From Herbaspirillum sp. GW103 (lineage in GTDB: Bacteria; Pseudomonadota; Gammaproteobacteria; Burkholderiales; Burkholderiaceae_D), in NCBI RefSeq assembly GCF_000261365.1, contig NZ_AJVC01000003.1, forward strand, positions 1,798,001 to 1,862,000: a stretch of 64,000 nt of DNA, written 5' to 3'. The notes beneath the pieces are model-generated. The model worked only from the letters and a program-made list of their open reading frames with translations, made no database searches and had not been told where the DNA came from. A program made the translations under genes and the position numbers. Below are positions 34,907-45,126 of this stretch, one piece after another. Each line of letters opens with the position of its first letter. The first letter of the stretch is position 1.

Positions 34907-35386
34907 ATGAACCTGGTGATACGTGAAGCCACTTCGGAAGATGCCAGTCTGATCGCCGAACTGACCCGCCACAGCTGGGCCAACAAGGTCGCGCCCAGCT
35001 CCTCGGGCCACCGCGAGGCGCCCGACCATGTGCAGGAAGACCTGCAGAACGGCGGCGCCTTCATCCTGCTCAGCGGCGAGACGCCCGCCGGCTCCGTGCG
35101 CTGGCTGCCACTGGATACCGAAAGCGATGTCTGGGAAATCCGCCGCATGGGCATCGCCCCGGCCTTCCGGGGTGAGCGCCTGTCCCAGCATCTGATGGAA
35201 GCCCTGATCCACCGCGCCCAGTCAGCCGATGTGCGCGAGCTGCGGCTGGCGGTACGTACCGACCAGGCACAGCTGGTGGATCTGTACGCCGCCTTCGGCT
35301 TCGAGATCGCGCCGGAACTGGAATACACCCGCGCCAATCCTCAGGAAGCACCGCCCATCGTGATGCGACGGGTCATGCGGCACTGA
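34907..35386 (+). CDS. GNAT family N-acetyltransferase
   Basis: Acetyl-CoA-dependent transferase of 159 residues. Motif A is visible as IRRMGIAPAFRGERLSQHLM and a typical C-terminal LYAAFGFEIA strand-helix follows. The acceptor is unknown. It is probably cotranscribed with metG and is closed by a strong terminator 22 bases after the stop. Confidence 0.85.
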   Translation: MNLVIREATSEDASLIAELTRHSWANKVAPSSSGHREAPDHVQEDLQNGGAFILLSGETPAGSVRWLPLDTESDVWEIRRMGIAPAFRGERLSQHLMEALIHRAQSADVRELRLAVRTDQAQLVDLYAAFGFEIAPELEYTRANPQEAPPIVMRRVMRH

Positions 35387-35408
35387 TCATCCACCCTTCC
35401 CCTCCCAA

Positions 35409-35440
35409 AAAAGCGACGCCTGGTGCGTCGCTTTTCTTTT
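35409..35440 (+). terminator. Terminator after the GNAT gene
   Basis: An 11-bp perfect stem AAAAGCGACGC / GCGTCGCTTTT with a 5-base loop is followed by CTTTT. Confidence 0.9.
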
Positions 35441-35605
35441 GCCCGACCGCCGCCACCGGAAATTGGAACGTTTGTTCATCAAGCGGTAACAATCGCTCGC
35501 TACCATCGTGAAAACGTTGTCAGGAGGCGCTGCCCGCCTGGCTCGCCGGGGGGCGGTCCAAGAGCATGCGCTGAAAATTCACATTCACTGGTAAGCACCA
35601 TCACA

Positions 35606-36586
35606 ATGGCCCAAGGGGATAGACAGGAAACCGCCTACCTGGCCGTGCGCGTGGCGCGGCTGTATTACTTCCAGAACATGACCACCGCCGCGATCGCCGA
35701 TGAAATCGGCACCTCGCGCGCCACCGTCTCGCGCCTGCTGTCCTTCGCGCTGGAGCGCGGGCTGGTGGAAATCCGCGTACACGATCCGCAGCAAGTCTCC
35801 GGCAGCCTGGAAGCGGCCATCGCCCATCACTACCGGCTGCGCTCGATTCAGGTGGTGCCAGTGGCTGCCGCCGCCACCGACAAGGAAACCCTGCAGCGCG
35901 TCACCTGTCACGCTGCCGCCTACGTCAACTCGCTGGTCACGCCCGGCACCATCATCGGTCTGGCCTGGGGCACGACGGTGGCACAGATCGCCGACCAGTT
36001 GCTGCCGCGCCATGTGCACGACGTCGACGTGGTGGCGCTCAATGGCTCCGGCAGCGGCGCCAGCTTCATCAACAGCTTCAGCGAATCCATCGTCTCGCGC
36101 TTCGCCCAGAACTATGGCGCGCGCGCCCATCATCTGCCGGTACCGGCCTTCTTCGACTACCCCGAAACGCGTACCGCGCTCTGGCGCGAGAAGAGCATCA
36201 AGGCCATCCGCGACCTGCAGGAGCGCGCCTCCATCCTGCTGTTCTCCATCGGCGCCGAAGCCACCGGCAGTTACATCCATACCGCCGGCTACCTGGGTGA
36301 AGAAGAACGCCAGATCCTGCGCGAGGAAGGGCTGGTGGGCGACATCGCCACCGTCTTCTTCCGCGCCGATGGCAGCTGGCGCGATGTGGCCTTCAATGGC
36401 CGCAACAGCGGCCCGGACATGGACTGCTTCACGCACGCGGCGCACTCGCTGTGCGTGGTCTCCGGCACCGGCAAGCTGCCCGGCCTGAAAGCGGCGCTGC
36501 GCGGCGGCTTCATCAACGAACTGATCATCGACGAACCGAGCGCGCGCCTGCTGGTGGAGCAGATCCGCAACGGCGCGGCGGCGTGA
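35606..36586 (+). CDS. SorC/DeoR-type sugar-binding transcriptional regulator
   Basis: Regulator of 326 residues. The helix-turn-helix is near the start (MTTAAIADEIGTSRATVSRL) and a sugar-phosphate isomerase-like effector domain occupies the rest (TIIGLAWGTTVAQIADQL; ALNGSGSG). SorC members control polyol and sugar catabolism and are relieved by phosphosugars. The ATG at 35606 is used because family proteins start just before the helix-turn-helix. It leads an ABC importer operon that it probably controls. Confidence 0.9.
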   Translation: MAQGDRQETAYLAVRVARLYYFQNMTTAAIADEIGTSRATVSRLLSFALERGLVEIRVHDPQQVSGSLEAAIAHHYRLRSIQVVPVAAAATDKETLQRVTCHAAAYVNSLVTPGTIIGLAWGTTVAQIADQLLPRHVHDVDVVALNGSGSGASFINSFSESIVSRFAQNYGARAHHLPVPAFFDYPETRTALWREKSIKAIRDLQERASILLFSIGAEATGSYIHTAGYLGEEERQILREEGLVGDIATVFFRADGSWRDVAFNGRNSGPDMDCFTHAAHSLCVVSGTGKLPGLKAALRGGFINELIIDEPSARLLVEQIRNGAAA

Positions 36587-36610
36587 TCGCATCTCCACGA
36601 GGAAACCAGC

Positions 36611-37660
36611 ATGGCAGCCATCTCCTTGCAGGGCGTCGGCAAGCACTGGGGTGACGCCCAGGCCGTCAGGAACATCGATTTCGAGGTGCAGTCGGGCCAG
36701 TTCACCGTCTTGCTGGGCCCCTCCGGCTGCGGCAAGTCGACCACCCTGCGGCTGATCGCGGGACTGGACAAACCCAGCTCGGGCAGCATCCACATCGGTG
36801 GACGCGACGTGACGCAGCTGCCGCCGGCGCAGCGCAAGATTTCCATGGTGTTCCAGTCCTATGCGCTGTTCCCGCACCTGAGCGTGCGCGACAACATCCT
36901 CTTCGGCGTACGCGTGCGCAAGGAGCCGCGCGCCGGTTACGAATCGCGCTTGAAGCGCGTGGCCGACATCCTCGGCCTGGCTCATCTGCTGGAACGCCGC
37001 CCGGCGCAGCTTTCCGGTGGCCAGCAGCAGCGCGTGGCGTTGGGCCGCGCCATCATCGCCGATGCCCCGGTCTGCCTGATGGACGAGCCACTGTCCAACC
37101 TCGATGCCCAGCTGCGCCAGGAAATGCGCCGCGAAATCCGCGCCCTGCAGCAGCAACTGAACATGACCATGGTCTACGTCACCCACGACCAGACCGAGGC
37201 CATGAGCATGGCCGATCAGGTGATCTTGCTGCGCGAGGGCCGCATCGAACAGGATGCCGCCCCGGCCGATCTGTATGCCCAGCCCGCGACGGCCTTTGCG
37301 GCCCGCTTCATCGGTACACCGCCGATGAACCTGCTGCCGCTGGACACCCACGCCGAAGGATTGACCATCAGCGGCAGCGAGGTGATCCTGCGCGAGCTCG
37401 GCCAGGCCCCGTTGCAATTGGGCCTGCGTCCGGAACACATCCGACTGGCCAGTGCCAGCGATGCGTCGGTGCCGGCAGTGGTGGAGACCGTCGAATACTT
37501 CGGTGCCGACACCATCATTGGCGCCCGCATCGGCACCGCCTCGTTGCTGGTGCGCGCGCCCGGACAACACCGAATCAGCGCTGGTGAGCCCGTGCACCTG
37601 GCATGGGATGCCCGCGACCAGTATTTCTTTGATCGGGATAGCGGCCTGCGCCGGTCCTGA
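36611..37660 (+). CDS. ABC transporter ATP-binding protein (MalK/UgpC type)
   Basis: Importer ATPase of 349 residues. Walker A GPSGCGKST (about residues 37-45), Q-loop VFQSYALFPH, signature LSGGQQQRVALGRA, Walker B VCLMDEPLSNLD and H-loop VTHDQTEA are all intact. A C-terminal TOBE/MalK regulatory domain follows. It energises uptake through the two permeases downstream. Gene order is regulator, ATPase, binding protein, two permeases. Confidence 0.93.
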   Translation: MAAISLQGVGKHWGDAQAVRNIDFEVQSGQFTVLLGPSGCGKSTTLRLIAGLDKPSSGSIHIGGRDVTQLPPAQRKISMVFQSYALFPHLSVRDNILFGVRVRKEPRAGYESRLKRVADILGLAHLLERRPAQLSGGQQQRVALGRAIIADAPVCLMDEPLSNLDAQLRQEMRREIRALQQQLNMTMVYVTHDQTEAMSMADQVILLREGRIEQDAAPADLYAQPATAFAARFIGTPPMNLLPLDTHAEGLTISGSEVILRELGQAPLQLGLRPEHIRLASASDASVPAVVETVEYFGADTIIGARIGTASLLVRAPGQHRISAGEPVHLAWDARDQYFFDRDSGLRRS

Positions 37661-37714
37661 TCCACACCACGATTTCCGCAGCAAGCCAACCCATCCACCT
37701 CATGGAGATGCACT

Positions 37715-39016
37715 ATGCGTAGAACCTTCCTCAAGTCCCTGTCCGCCCTGGCCGCGGTGGCCGCTACAGCCGCCTTCTGTGCACCGGCCATGGCCGCCAA
37801 CCCGGTCGAGATCAGCTTCTATTACCCGGTCGCCGTGGGCGGTGCAGTCACCAAGACCATCGACAGCATGGTGGCCGACTTTGAAAAGGCCAATCCCGAC
37901 ATCAAGGTCAAGGCCATCTATGCCGGCACCTACCAGGAAAGCATCGTCAAGGCGCTGACCGCCTTCAAGGGCGGCACCCCGCCGACCCTGGCCGTGCTGC
38001 TCTCGACCGACCTCTTCACGCTGATCGACGAAAACGCCATCGTGCCCATCGACAGCCTGGCTGGCAGCGCCGACGACAAGAAATGGATCGATGGCTTCTA
38101 CAAGGGCTTCATGGAAAACAGTCAGACCGACGGCAAGACCTGGGGCATTCCCTTCCAGCGTTCGACCATCGTGATGTACTACAACAAGAGCCTGTTCAAG
38201 CAAGCTGGCCTGAACCCGGACAAGGCCCCCGCCAACTGGAACGAGATGGTGGAAGCAGCCAAGAAGCTGACCAGGCGCGATGCCAACGGCAACGTCACCC
38301 AATGGGGCGTGAAGATTCCTTCCACCGGCTTCGGCTACTGGATGTTCCAGGCCATGACCGCCTCCAATGACGCGATCCTCATGAACAATGTCGGCACCAA
38401 GACCTACTTCGACAAGCCGGGTGCGGTGCAGGCCCTGCAACACTGGGTCGACCTGACGACCAGGGACAAGGTGATGCCGGCCGGTTCCATCGAATGGGGC
38501 ACCATCCCCAAGGACTTCCTGGAGCAGAAGGCCGCCATGATCTGGACCACCACCGGCAACCTGACCAACATCCGTACCAACGCCAGCTTCCCCTTCGGCG
38601 TGGCGATGCTGCCGGGCATCAAGCATCCGGGCAGCCCCACGGGTGGCGGCAACTTCTATGTCTTCAACAAGACCTCTCCAGCCGAGCAGCAGGCCGCCAT
38701 GAAGTTCATCCGCTTTGCCACCGAACCGGCGCGCGCCGCGCAGTGGTCGATTGCCACCGGCTATGTGGCCCCGCGTCAGGATGCCTGGGATACCCCGGAA
38801 ATGAAGAAGTATCTGCAGGACGTTCCGGCCGCCGACGTGGCGCGTGAGCAGATGAAATATGGCGTGGCCGAACTCTCCACCCATGACAACCAGCGCGTGA
38901 CCAAGGCCTTGAACGACAACCTGCAGGCCGCCCTGTCCGGCACCAAGACACCGGAAGCGGCCCTGAAGGATGCCCAGCGCGAAGCCGAGCGCATCCTGCG
39001 CGCCTACGGTCGCTAA
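37715..39016 (+). CDS. ABC transporter substrate-binding protein (UgpB-like, family 1)
   Basis: Periplasmic solute-binding protein of 433 residues. The signal peptide is clear (basic RRTFLKSL, then LAAVAATAAFCAPAMA). The mature part resembles glycerol-3-phosphate/sugar-alcohol binding proteins: FYYPVAVGGAVTKTIDSM, YQESIVKALTAFKGGTPP and GIPFQRSTIVMYYNK. The SorC regulator suggests a polyol or sugar phosphate ligand, but the exact substrate cannot be read from sequence. Confidence 0.92.
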   Translation: MRRTFLKSLSALAAVAATAAFCAPAMAANPVEISFYYPVAVGGAVTKTIDSMVADFEKANPDIKVKAIYAGTYQESIVKALTAFKGGTPPTLAVLLSTDLFTLIDENAIVPIDSLAGSADDKKWIDGFYKGFMENSQTDGKTWGIPFQRSTIVMYYNKSLFKQAGLNPDKAPANWNEMVEAAKKLTRRDANGNVTQWGVKIPSTGFGYWMFQAMTASNDAILMNNVGTKTYFDKPGAVQALQHWVDLTTRDKVMPAGSIEWGTIPKDFLEQKAAMIWTTTGNLTNIRTNASFPFGVAMLPGIKHPGSPTGGGNFYVFNKTSPAEQQAAMKFIRFATEPARAAQWSIATGYVAPRQDAWDTPEMKKYLQDVPAADVAREQMKYGVAELSTHDNQRVTKALNDNLQAALSGTKTPEAALKDAQREAERILRAYGR

Positions 39017-39043
39017 GTCCTGCCCGTTGCACAAGAGCTGCCG

Positions 39044-39919
39044 ATGAAACGCCTGCCCTCCTCCGTGCTGCCCTGGCTGCTGCTGTCGCCAGCGATGGTG
39101 CTGCTGATCGCCTTCACGCACTATCCGGCGCTGGCGACGCTCTGGCACAGCGTCTTTTCCACGCCCAAGGGAGCCCGGCCATCGGTCTTCGTCGGGCTGG
39201 AAAACTATCGCCTCATGGTGGACGATCCGGTGTTCTGGCAAGCCCTGTGCAACAACCTCTGGTTTGCCCTGGGCACCATCCCGCTGGCCATTGCCCTGGC
39301 CATCCTGATGGCGCTGTGGGTCAACGAGAAACTGGCCGGGCGCGGCGTACTGCGCCTGGCCTATTTCACGCCGACCGTGCTGCCGATGATCGCGGTGGCC
39401 AATATCTGGCTGTTCTTCTACACCCCGCAATACGGCTTGCTGGAGCAGATCACCGGCGCGCTGGGCCTGCCCTCGCACAACTGGCTGGGCAATCCCGATA
39501 CCGTGCTGGGGGCGCTGATGGTGGTGGCGGTGTGGAAGGAAGCCGGCTTCTTCATGATCTTCTACCTGGCCGCGTTGCAGCAGATCTCGCCGGTATTGGC
39601 CGAAGCGGCCGCACTCGAAGGGGCGTCGCGCTGGCAATACTTCTGGCGCGTACAGTTCCCCTTGCTGATGCCGACCACGCTGTTCGTGCTGATCAATGCG
39701 CTCATCAACGCCTTCCGCCTGGTCGACCACATCGTGGTGATGACCAAGGGTGGGCCGGACAATGCCAGTACCCTGCTGCTGTACTACATCTATGAAGTTG
39801 GCTTCGCCTTCTGGGACTCTTCCTACGCTGCAGCCCTAACGGTAGTGCTGCTGGCCCTGTTGGGATTGATTGCGCTGGTGAAGTTTCGTGTACTTGACCG
39901 CCGGACTCATTACCAATGA
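39044..39919 (+). CDS. ABC transporter permease (UgpA/MalF-like)
   Basis: Inner-membrane permease of 291 residues with six predicted helices. The EAA loop reads EAAALEGASRWQYFWRVQFP, the contact site for the ATPase. The last residues overlap the next permease start by 4 bases, indicating coupling. Together with its neighbours it forms a carbohydrate-type importer. Confidence 0.92.
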   Translation: MKRLPSSVLPWLLLSPAMVLLIAFTHYPALATLWHSVFSTPKGARPSVFVGLENYRLMVDDPVFWQALCNNLWFALGTIPLAIALAILMALWVNEKLAGRGVLRLAYFTPTVLPMIAVANIWLFFYTPQYGLLEQITGALGLPSHNWLGNPDTVLGALMVVAVWKEAGFFMIFYLAALQQISPVLAEAAALEGASRWQYFWRVQFPLLMPTTLFVLINALINAFRLVDHIVVMTKGGPDNASTLLLYYIYEVGFAFWDSSYAAALTVVLLALLGLIALVKFRVLDRRTHYQ

Positions 39920-40746
39920 TCGCCCCCACCTCGCCTTTCGCCGCACGCCATCGCGCGCTGGAAACCGTCTCTGCCTGGGTGCTGGCGCTGCTGTGGCTGC
40001 TGCCGCTCTTGTATGCGCTGTGGACGGCCTTTCATCCGGCGGCCTACGCCACCCGCTTCGCGCTGGACGCCCCGCTGACGCTGCAGAACTTCGCCAACGC
40101 CTGGCAGGCCGCCCCCTTCCCGCGCTATTTCCTCAACACCTTCCTGCTGGTGACCTTGATCCTGGTGGCGCAGCTGATCCTCTCTACCCTGGCGGCCTAT
40201 GCCTTTGCCCGCTTCACCTTCCGGGGCAGCAATGTGATGTTCATGCTGGTGCTGCTGCAACTGATGGTGATGCCCGACATCTTGATCGTGGAGAACTACC
40301 AGACCATGAACCTGCTGGGGCTGCGCGATACCATCCTCTCGATTGGGCTGCCTTACTTTGCCTCGGCTTTTGGTATTTTTTTGCTGCGCCAGACCTTCAA
40401 GACGGTGCCGCGCGAGCTGGATGAAGCGGCTACCGTCGAGGGAGCATCAGCCTGGCAGATCCTGATGCAGGTGTATGTGCCGCTGGCCAGGCCGATCTAT
40501 ATCGCTTTCGGGCTGGTCTCGGTGAGCACCCACTGGAACAACTTCCTGTGGCCGCTGATCGTAACCAATTCGGTGGAATCGCGCCCGCTGACGGTGGGGC
40601 TGCAGGTGTTCTCGTCCACCGACCAGGGGGTGGACTGGTCCGTCATCACGGCGGCCACGCTGATGACGTCGGCGCCGCTGTTGCTGGCTTTCCTGCTGTT
40701 TCAGCGGCAGTTCGTGCAGTCGTTCATGCGGGCGGGGATACGCTGA
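39916..40746 (+). CDS. ABC transporter permease (UgpE/MalG-like)
   Basis: Second permease of the importer, 276 residues and six helices. The EAA loop is DEAATVEGASAWQILMQVYV, followed by the family-typical HWNNFLWPLIVTNS. The start overlaps the stop of the first permease. No enzyme gene follows, so the catabolic partner is elsewhere. Confidence 0.92.
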   Translation: MIAPTSPFAARHRALETVSAWVLALLWLLPLLYALWTAFHPAAYATRFALDAPLTLQNFANAWQAAPFPRYFLNTFLLVTLILVAQLILSTLAAYAFARFTFRGSNVMFMLVLLQLMVMPDILIVENYQTMNLLGLRDTILSIGLPYFASAFGIFLLRQTFKTVPRELDEAATVEGASAWQILMQVYVPLARPIYIAFGLVSVSTHWNNFLWPLIVTNSVESRPLTVGLQVFSSTDQGVDWSVITAATLMTSAPLLLAFLLFQRQFVQSFMRAGIR

Positions 40747-40758
40747 AGTGGCCGGGTC

Positions 40759-41286
40759 TCAATGGCCCGAGATTTCCGAGATCGAGGTCCGCACGACCTG
40801 CTTGGTATTCATGTCGAAATGCACATTGAAGAGCCGGTCCTCGTGCACGTAGTGATACTTCCAGTCCCACACCTCCTCATTCTTGCGGGCGAACTGCACC
40901 ACGCTGCGCGGACGGCCGAACTCGCGGCGAATCTGCTCGGTGCTCATGCCCGGACGGATGGTGTCGAAATGCTCCTGGGTCAGCACCTGGGTGTAATCGA
41001 TCAGCGTACCGGAAGCACCGATACGAAACATCCAGGTGCGGATGCCTTCCGGTCCCTTGGGATATTCCAGCGTCCGGGCACCCCCGCCATCCTCCCAGAC
41101 CGTGTCGGGTTGGCCCATCACGCCGCGTACGTCGGCTTCGCTGGAAATGCCCTTTTGCAACTTGTCCAAACCGAACTCCTCGATGGGATTGCCGTTGCGG
41201 TCGCAGCCGAACAGGGCCAGGGCAACAAATAAAGCCCCGAAATGGGCGGCATGGCGACGCAGGCGAGTGAAGATGGGTTCACGCAT
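40759..41286 (-). CDS. Lipoprotein with two BamE-like (SmpA/OmlA) modules
   Basis: Outer-membrane-type lipoprotein of 175 residues. A signal peptide ends in the lipobox LALFGCDR. Two similar modules follow: LDKLQKGISSEADVRGVMGQ and FDTIRPGMSTEQIRREFGRP, each the start of a BamE/SmpA fold with a following WxW-type strand. BamE itself has one module and aids beta-barrel assembly, so this is a tandem relative of unknown task. It is convergent with the ABC operon. Confidence 0.8.
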   Translation of the reverse strand: MREPIFTRLRRHAAHFGALFVALALFGCDRNGNPIEEFGLDKLQKGISSEADVRGVMGQPDTVWEDGGGARTLEYPKGPEGIRTWMFRIGASGTLIDYTQVLTQEHFDTIRPGMSTEQIRREFGRPRSVVQFARKNEEVWDWKYHYVHEDRLFNVHFDMNTKQVVRTSISEISGH

Positions 41287-41357
41287 AGGTATTTGATTAT
41301 CCCTGATGAAGACAAGGTAAAATACGGCTTCTGTGTAACATTTGGCCTGAAAATATC

Positions 41358-41561
41358 ATGCTCTTCGGAAAAAAGACCACCTACGTATCTGAAATCACCC
41401 AGTTCATCGACGAACTGAAGACGAAGAACCCGAAGCTGGAAGAATCGCAACGCGCCGGCCGCGCCCTGCTGTGGGACAAGGAACCGCTGGACCTGGACAA
41501 GACCGCCCGTGACAAGGCCTCGCGCGTGGCCCAGCAGCCCTACGTCTACCAGAGCCACTAA
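41358..41561 (+). CDS. DUF3460 family protein
   Basis: Small soluble protein of 67 residues, MLFGKKTTYVSEITQFIDEL at the start and ALLWDKEPLDLDK in the middle, matching DUF3460, which is common in Burkholderiales just upstream of scpA and panC. It is lysine- and acid-rich, with no membrane segment. Function unknown. The scpA gene starts 9 bases after its stop, so they share a transcript. Confidence 0.85.
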   Translation: MLFGKKTTYVSEITQFIDELKTKNPKLEESQRAGRALLWDKEPLDLDKTARDKASRVAQQPYVYQSH

Positions 41562-41570
41562 GCTGTTGGC

Positions 41571-42467
41571 ATGACGGCCCAAGCAGGTGGCGCCGACCCC
41601 GCCGGCCAGCCCGGCGCGGAACCCAGCGCCGACGCCATCGACATCACCCCCGCAGGCCAGCAGGACACCACGCCCGACGTGATCGACGGCGTGGCATTGG
41701 CACGTCTGTACGGCGAACCGCTGTTCCAGCTGCCCAATGATCTCTACATCCCCCCGGATGCGCTGGAAGTCTTCCTGGAAGCCTTTCAGGGGCCGCTGGA
41801 CCTGCTGCTGTACCTGATCCGCAAGCAGAACTTCAACATCCTCGATATTCCGCTGGCGCAGGTCACCGCACAGTATCTGGAATACGTCGAGCAGATCCGC
41901 AAGCAGAACCTGGAGCTGGCCGCCGAATACCTGCTGATGGCCGCCATGCTCATCGAAATCAAGTCGCGCATGCTGCTGCCGGCCAAGAAGGCCGAGCCCG
42001 GCGAGGAGCCCGAAGACCCGCGCGCCGAGCTGGTGCGCCGCCTGCTGGAATACGAACAGATCAAGCTGGCCGCCCAGGAGCTGGACCAGCTGCCGCAGGT
42101 CGGCCGCGACTACGTGCGCACCCAGGTTCACATCGAGCAGACCGTGGTCACCCGCTGGCCCGAGGTCGACATCGACGACCTCAAGGCGGTCTGGGCCGAT
42201 ATCCTCAAGCGCGCCAAGCTGACCCAGCATCACCACATCAGCCGCGAAGAACTGTCCGTGCGCGAGCACATGACGGGCATCTTGCGGCGTTTGCAGTCGG
42301 CACGCTTCGTCGAGTTCTCGGACCTCTTCGATCCCTCGCGCGGGGTCCCTGTGGTGGTGGTCAACTTCATCGCCCTGCTGGAGCTGGCCAAGGAAACGCT
42401 CATCGAAATCACCCAGGCCGAAGCCTTCGCGCCCATCTATGTCAGACTGTCCTACTCGCCCAGCTGA
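41571..42467 (+). CDS. scpA: Segregation and condensation protein A
   Basis: Kleisin subunit of the SMC-ScpA-ScpB condensin, 298 residues. After a 60-residue low-complexity lead it has the hallmark FQGPLDLLLYLIRKQNFNIL and AAEYLLMAAMLIEIKSRMLL, the neck-binding helix region, and a C-terminal winged helix. It organises and segregates the chromosome. scpB is not adjacent. The extended acidic N-terminus is typical of betaproteobacterial versions. Confidence 0.95.
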   Translation: MTAQAGGADPAGQPGAEPSADAIDITPAGQQDTTPDVIDGVALARLYGEPLFQLPNDLYIPPDALEVFLEAFQGPLDLLLYLIRKQNFNILDIPLAQVTAQYLEYVEQIRKQNLELAAEYLLMAAMLIEIKSRMLLPAKKAEPGEEPEDPRAELVRRLLEYEQIKLAAQELDQLPQVGRDYVRTQVHIEQTVVTRWPEVDIDDLKAVWADILKRAKLTQHHHISREELSVREHMTGILRRLQSARFVEFSDLFDPSRGVPVVVVNFIALLELAKETLIEITQAEAFAPIYVRLSYSPS

Positions 42468-43367
<900 letters not shown>

Positions 43368-43370
43368 TTC

Positions 43371-44261
43371 ATGCGTGTGCTGGCGGGATGCTTGCTGTCC
43401 TGGGCGGCGTTGCTGGTAGCCGGTACCGCCCACGCCAGCATCACTGTCCAGGATGACCTGGGCCAGAGCGTCACCCTGACCCAACCCGCGCGCCGCATCG
43501 TCAGCCTGGCGCCGCATGTCACCGAACTGCTGTACGCGTCCGGCGCGGGCGAACAGATCGTCGGCGCCAGCAACCACAGCGACTATCCCCCGCAAGCCGC
43601 CCAACTGCCCAGTCTGGGCGGCTACAACGCGCTCGACATCGAGCGCATCGCCAGTCTCAAGCCCGACCTCATCGTGGCCTGGCACAGCGGCAACAAACCC
43701 CTGCAACTGGCGCGCCTGCGCAGCCTCGGCATTCCCGTCTACGAGAGCCAGCCGGACGACTTCGGCATGATCGCCTCCTCGCTGGAAAGACTGGGCCGAC
43801 TGGCCGGCACCGACACCACCGCGCAAGCGGCTGCAGCGGCCTTCCGGGCGCGCTGGCAGCAGCTCGAGGCGCAATACCGGGGACGCACACCCGTGACCGT
43901 GTTCTACCAGATCTGGAGCCAGCCCCTGATGACGCTCAACGGCCGACACATGGTATCGGCCGTGCTGCGGCTGTGCGGCGGGCGCAACATCTTCGCCGAT
44001 CTTCCCCAACTGGCCCCCACCGTGAGCGTGGAATCGGTACTGGCTGCGGATCCCCAGGTGATCCTCAGCGCCGGCGACGCACGCGACCAACCGCTGGCGC
44101 GCTGGAAGCAGTTCACGCGCCTGCGCGCGGTGCGCGACGGGCAACTGTATTCGGTCAATGCGGACTGGCTGAACCGGGCCGGGCCGCGGGTGCTGCAAGC
44201 GGCCGAGGAGGTCTGCGGCAAGCTGGAGCAGGCGCGTCAGGCAGCCACGCGCAGCCCATAA
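43371..44261 (+). CDS. btuF: Cobalamin-binding periplasmic protein BtuF
   Basis: ABC importer binding protein of 296 residues, class III (helical backbone) type. It has a short signal peptide (GCLLSWAALLVAGTAHA), then RRIVSLAPHVTELLYASGAG and VGASNHSDYPPQA, typical of BtuF-like proteins, and HSGNKPLQLARL. It binds vitamin B12 (or a similar corrinoid) for BtuCD. The permease and ATPase genes are convergent and immediately downstream, supporting the assignment. A weak hairpin (44266-44286) lies after the stop. Confidence 0.88.
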   Translation: MRVLAGCLLSWAALLVAGTAHASITVQDDLGQSVTLTQPARRIVSLAPHVTELLYASGAGEQIVGASNHSDYPPQAAQLPSLGGYNALDIERIASLKPDLIVAWHSGNKPLQLARLRSLGIPVYESQPDDFGMIASSLERLGRLAGTDTTAQAAAAAFRARWQQLEAQYRGRTPVTVFYQIWSQPLMTLNGRHMVSAVLRLCGGRNIFADLPQLAPTVSVESVLAADPQVILSAGDARDQPLARWKQFTRLRAVRDGQLYSVNADWLNRAGPRVLQAAEEVCGKLEQARQAATRSP

Positions 44262-44325
44262 GCAACATCCCTCGCGAAAAGGGATGCAGATTGACATACG
44301 GGTGCACGAGAATACGAAGCTTCTT

Positions 44326-45126
44326 TCAAATCTTCGGGATCAGCGGGCTGCCCTGGGCGGCCAGGAAAACCATTCCGTCCGGGCTTGCGAGGGCGACGAA
44401 GCGGCAACCGAAGGCGGCTTCCAGCGCAGCGGGCTGCATGACCGCCTCCACCCTGCCACCTTGCGCGGCACTGCCATCGAGCAGCAAAACGTGCGAAGCA
44501 AAGCGCCTGGCCAGATTAATGTCATGACAACTGGCCACTACCGCCCCACCCTGCTGCGCCAATGCCTGCAGCAGCTGCATCACCTGCCATTGCGCGGCGA
44601 TATCCTGATGCGAGGTCGGTTCGTCCAGCAGATAGAGCGCGGGGGCCTGGACCAGCAGGGTCGCCAGCGCCACGCGCTGGCGCTCGCCGCCGGAGAGTCG
44701 CAACAGGTCCTGGGTCGCCAGAGCAGCCAGGCCGACCTGTTCGAGCGCCAGGCTGGCCGGTGCGGTGTCGCGTTTCTCGCCACCCCAGCCATCGCCATGG
44801 GCGAAGCGGCCGGCCATGACGGCCTCCAGTACCGGCAGCGAAAACGCATCCTGTTGATGTTGCAATAGCAGACCCCGCTGCAAGGCCAGTTGCGCCGGCG
44901 AGTAGCAAGACAGCGCACGCCCCTGCAACAGTACCTGCCCGCCATGGGGCGGCTGCAAACCCGCCAGCACATGCAGCAGGCTGCTCTTGCCCACGCCATT
45001 GCGGCCCAATACGCACCAGAACTGGCCGGGCCGGACCTGCCAGTCCAGTCCATCGAGCAGCAGGCGGGCACCGGCCCGCACGACCAGCTGGCGCGTCTCC
45101 AACAAGGGAACGGAAGACCCCTTCAT
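44326..45126 (-). CDS. btuD: Vitamin B12 ABC transporter ATP-binding protein BtuD
   Basis: ATPase of 266 residues. Walker A is LGRNGVGKSS, the signature LRLSGGERQRVALA, Walker B LYLLDEPTSHQD, and the H-loop ASCHDINLARR. It powers corrinoid import with the BtuC permease. The ATG at 45126 overlaps the btuC stop by 4 bases. Fe-siderophore ATPases are close relatives; the B12 riboswitch on the upstream receptor gene favours BtuD. Confidence 0.85.
   Translation of the reverse strand: MKGSSVPLLETRQLVVRAGARLLLDGLDWQVRPGQFWCVLGRNGVGKSSLLHVLAGLQPPHGGQVLLQGRALSCYSPAQLALQRGLLLQHQQDAFSLPVLEAVMAGRFAHGDGWGGEKRDTAPASLALEQVGLAALATQDLLRLSGGERQRVALATLLVQAPALYLLDEPTSHQDIAAQWQVMQLLQALAQQGGAVVASCHDINLARRFASHVLLLDGSAAQGGRVEAVMQPAALEAAFGCRFVALASPDGMVFLAAQGSPLIPKI

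Noticed and set aside
32732-35212. 826-codon open frame antisense to metG and the GNAT gene
   Set aside because: It is a shadow of high-GC codon usage on the opposite strand; its His/Asp/Gln/Val-rich composition has no domain pattern, while the sense strand encodes a complete MetG.
36611-40746. Naming the ABC importer as the glycerol-3-phosphate Ugp system
   Set aside because: Family similarity is clear, but the SorC regulator and gene order fit several polyol or sugar importers and no catabolic gene is adjacent.
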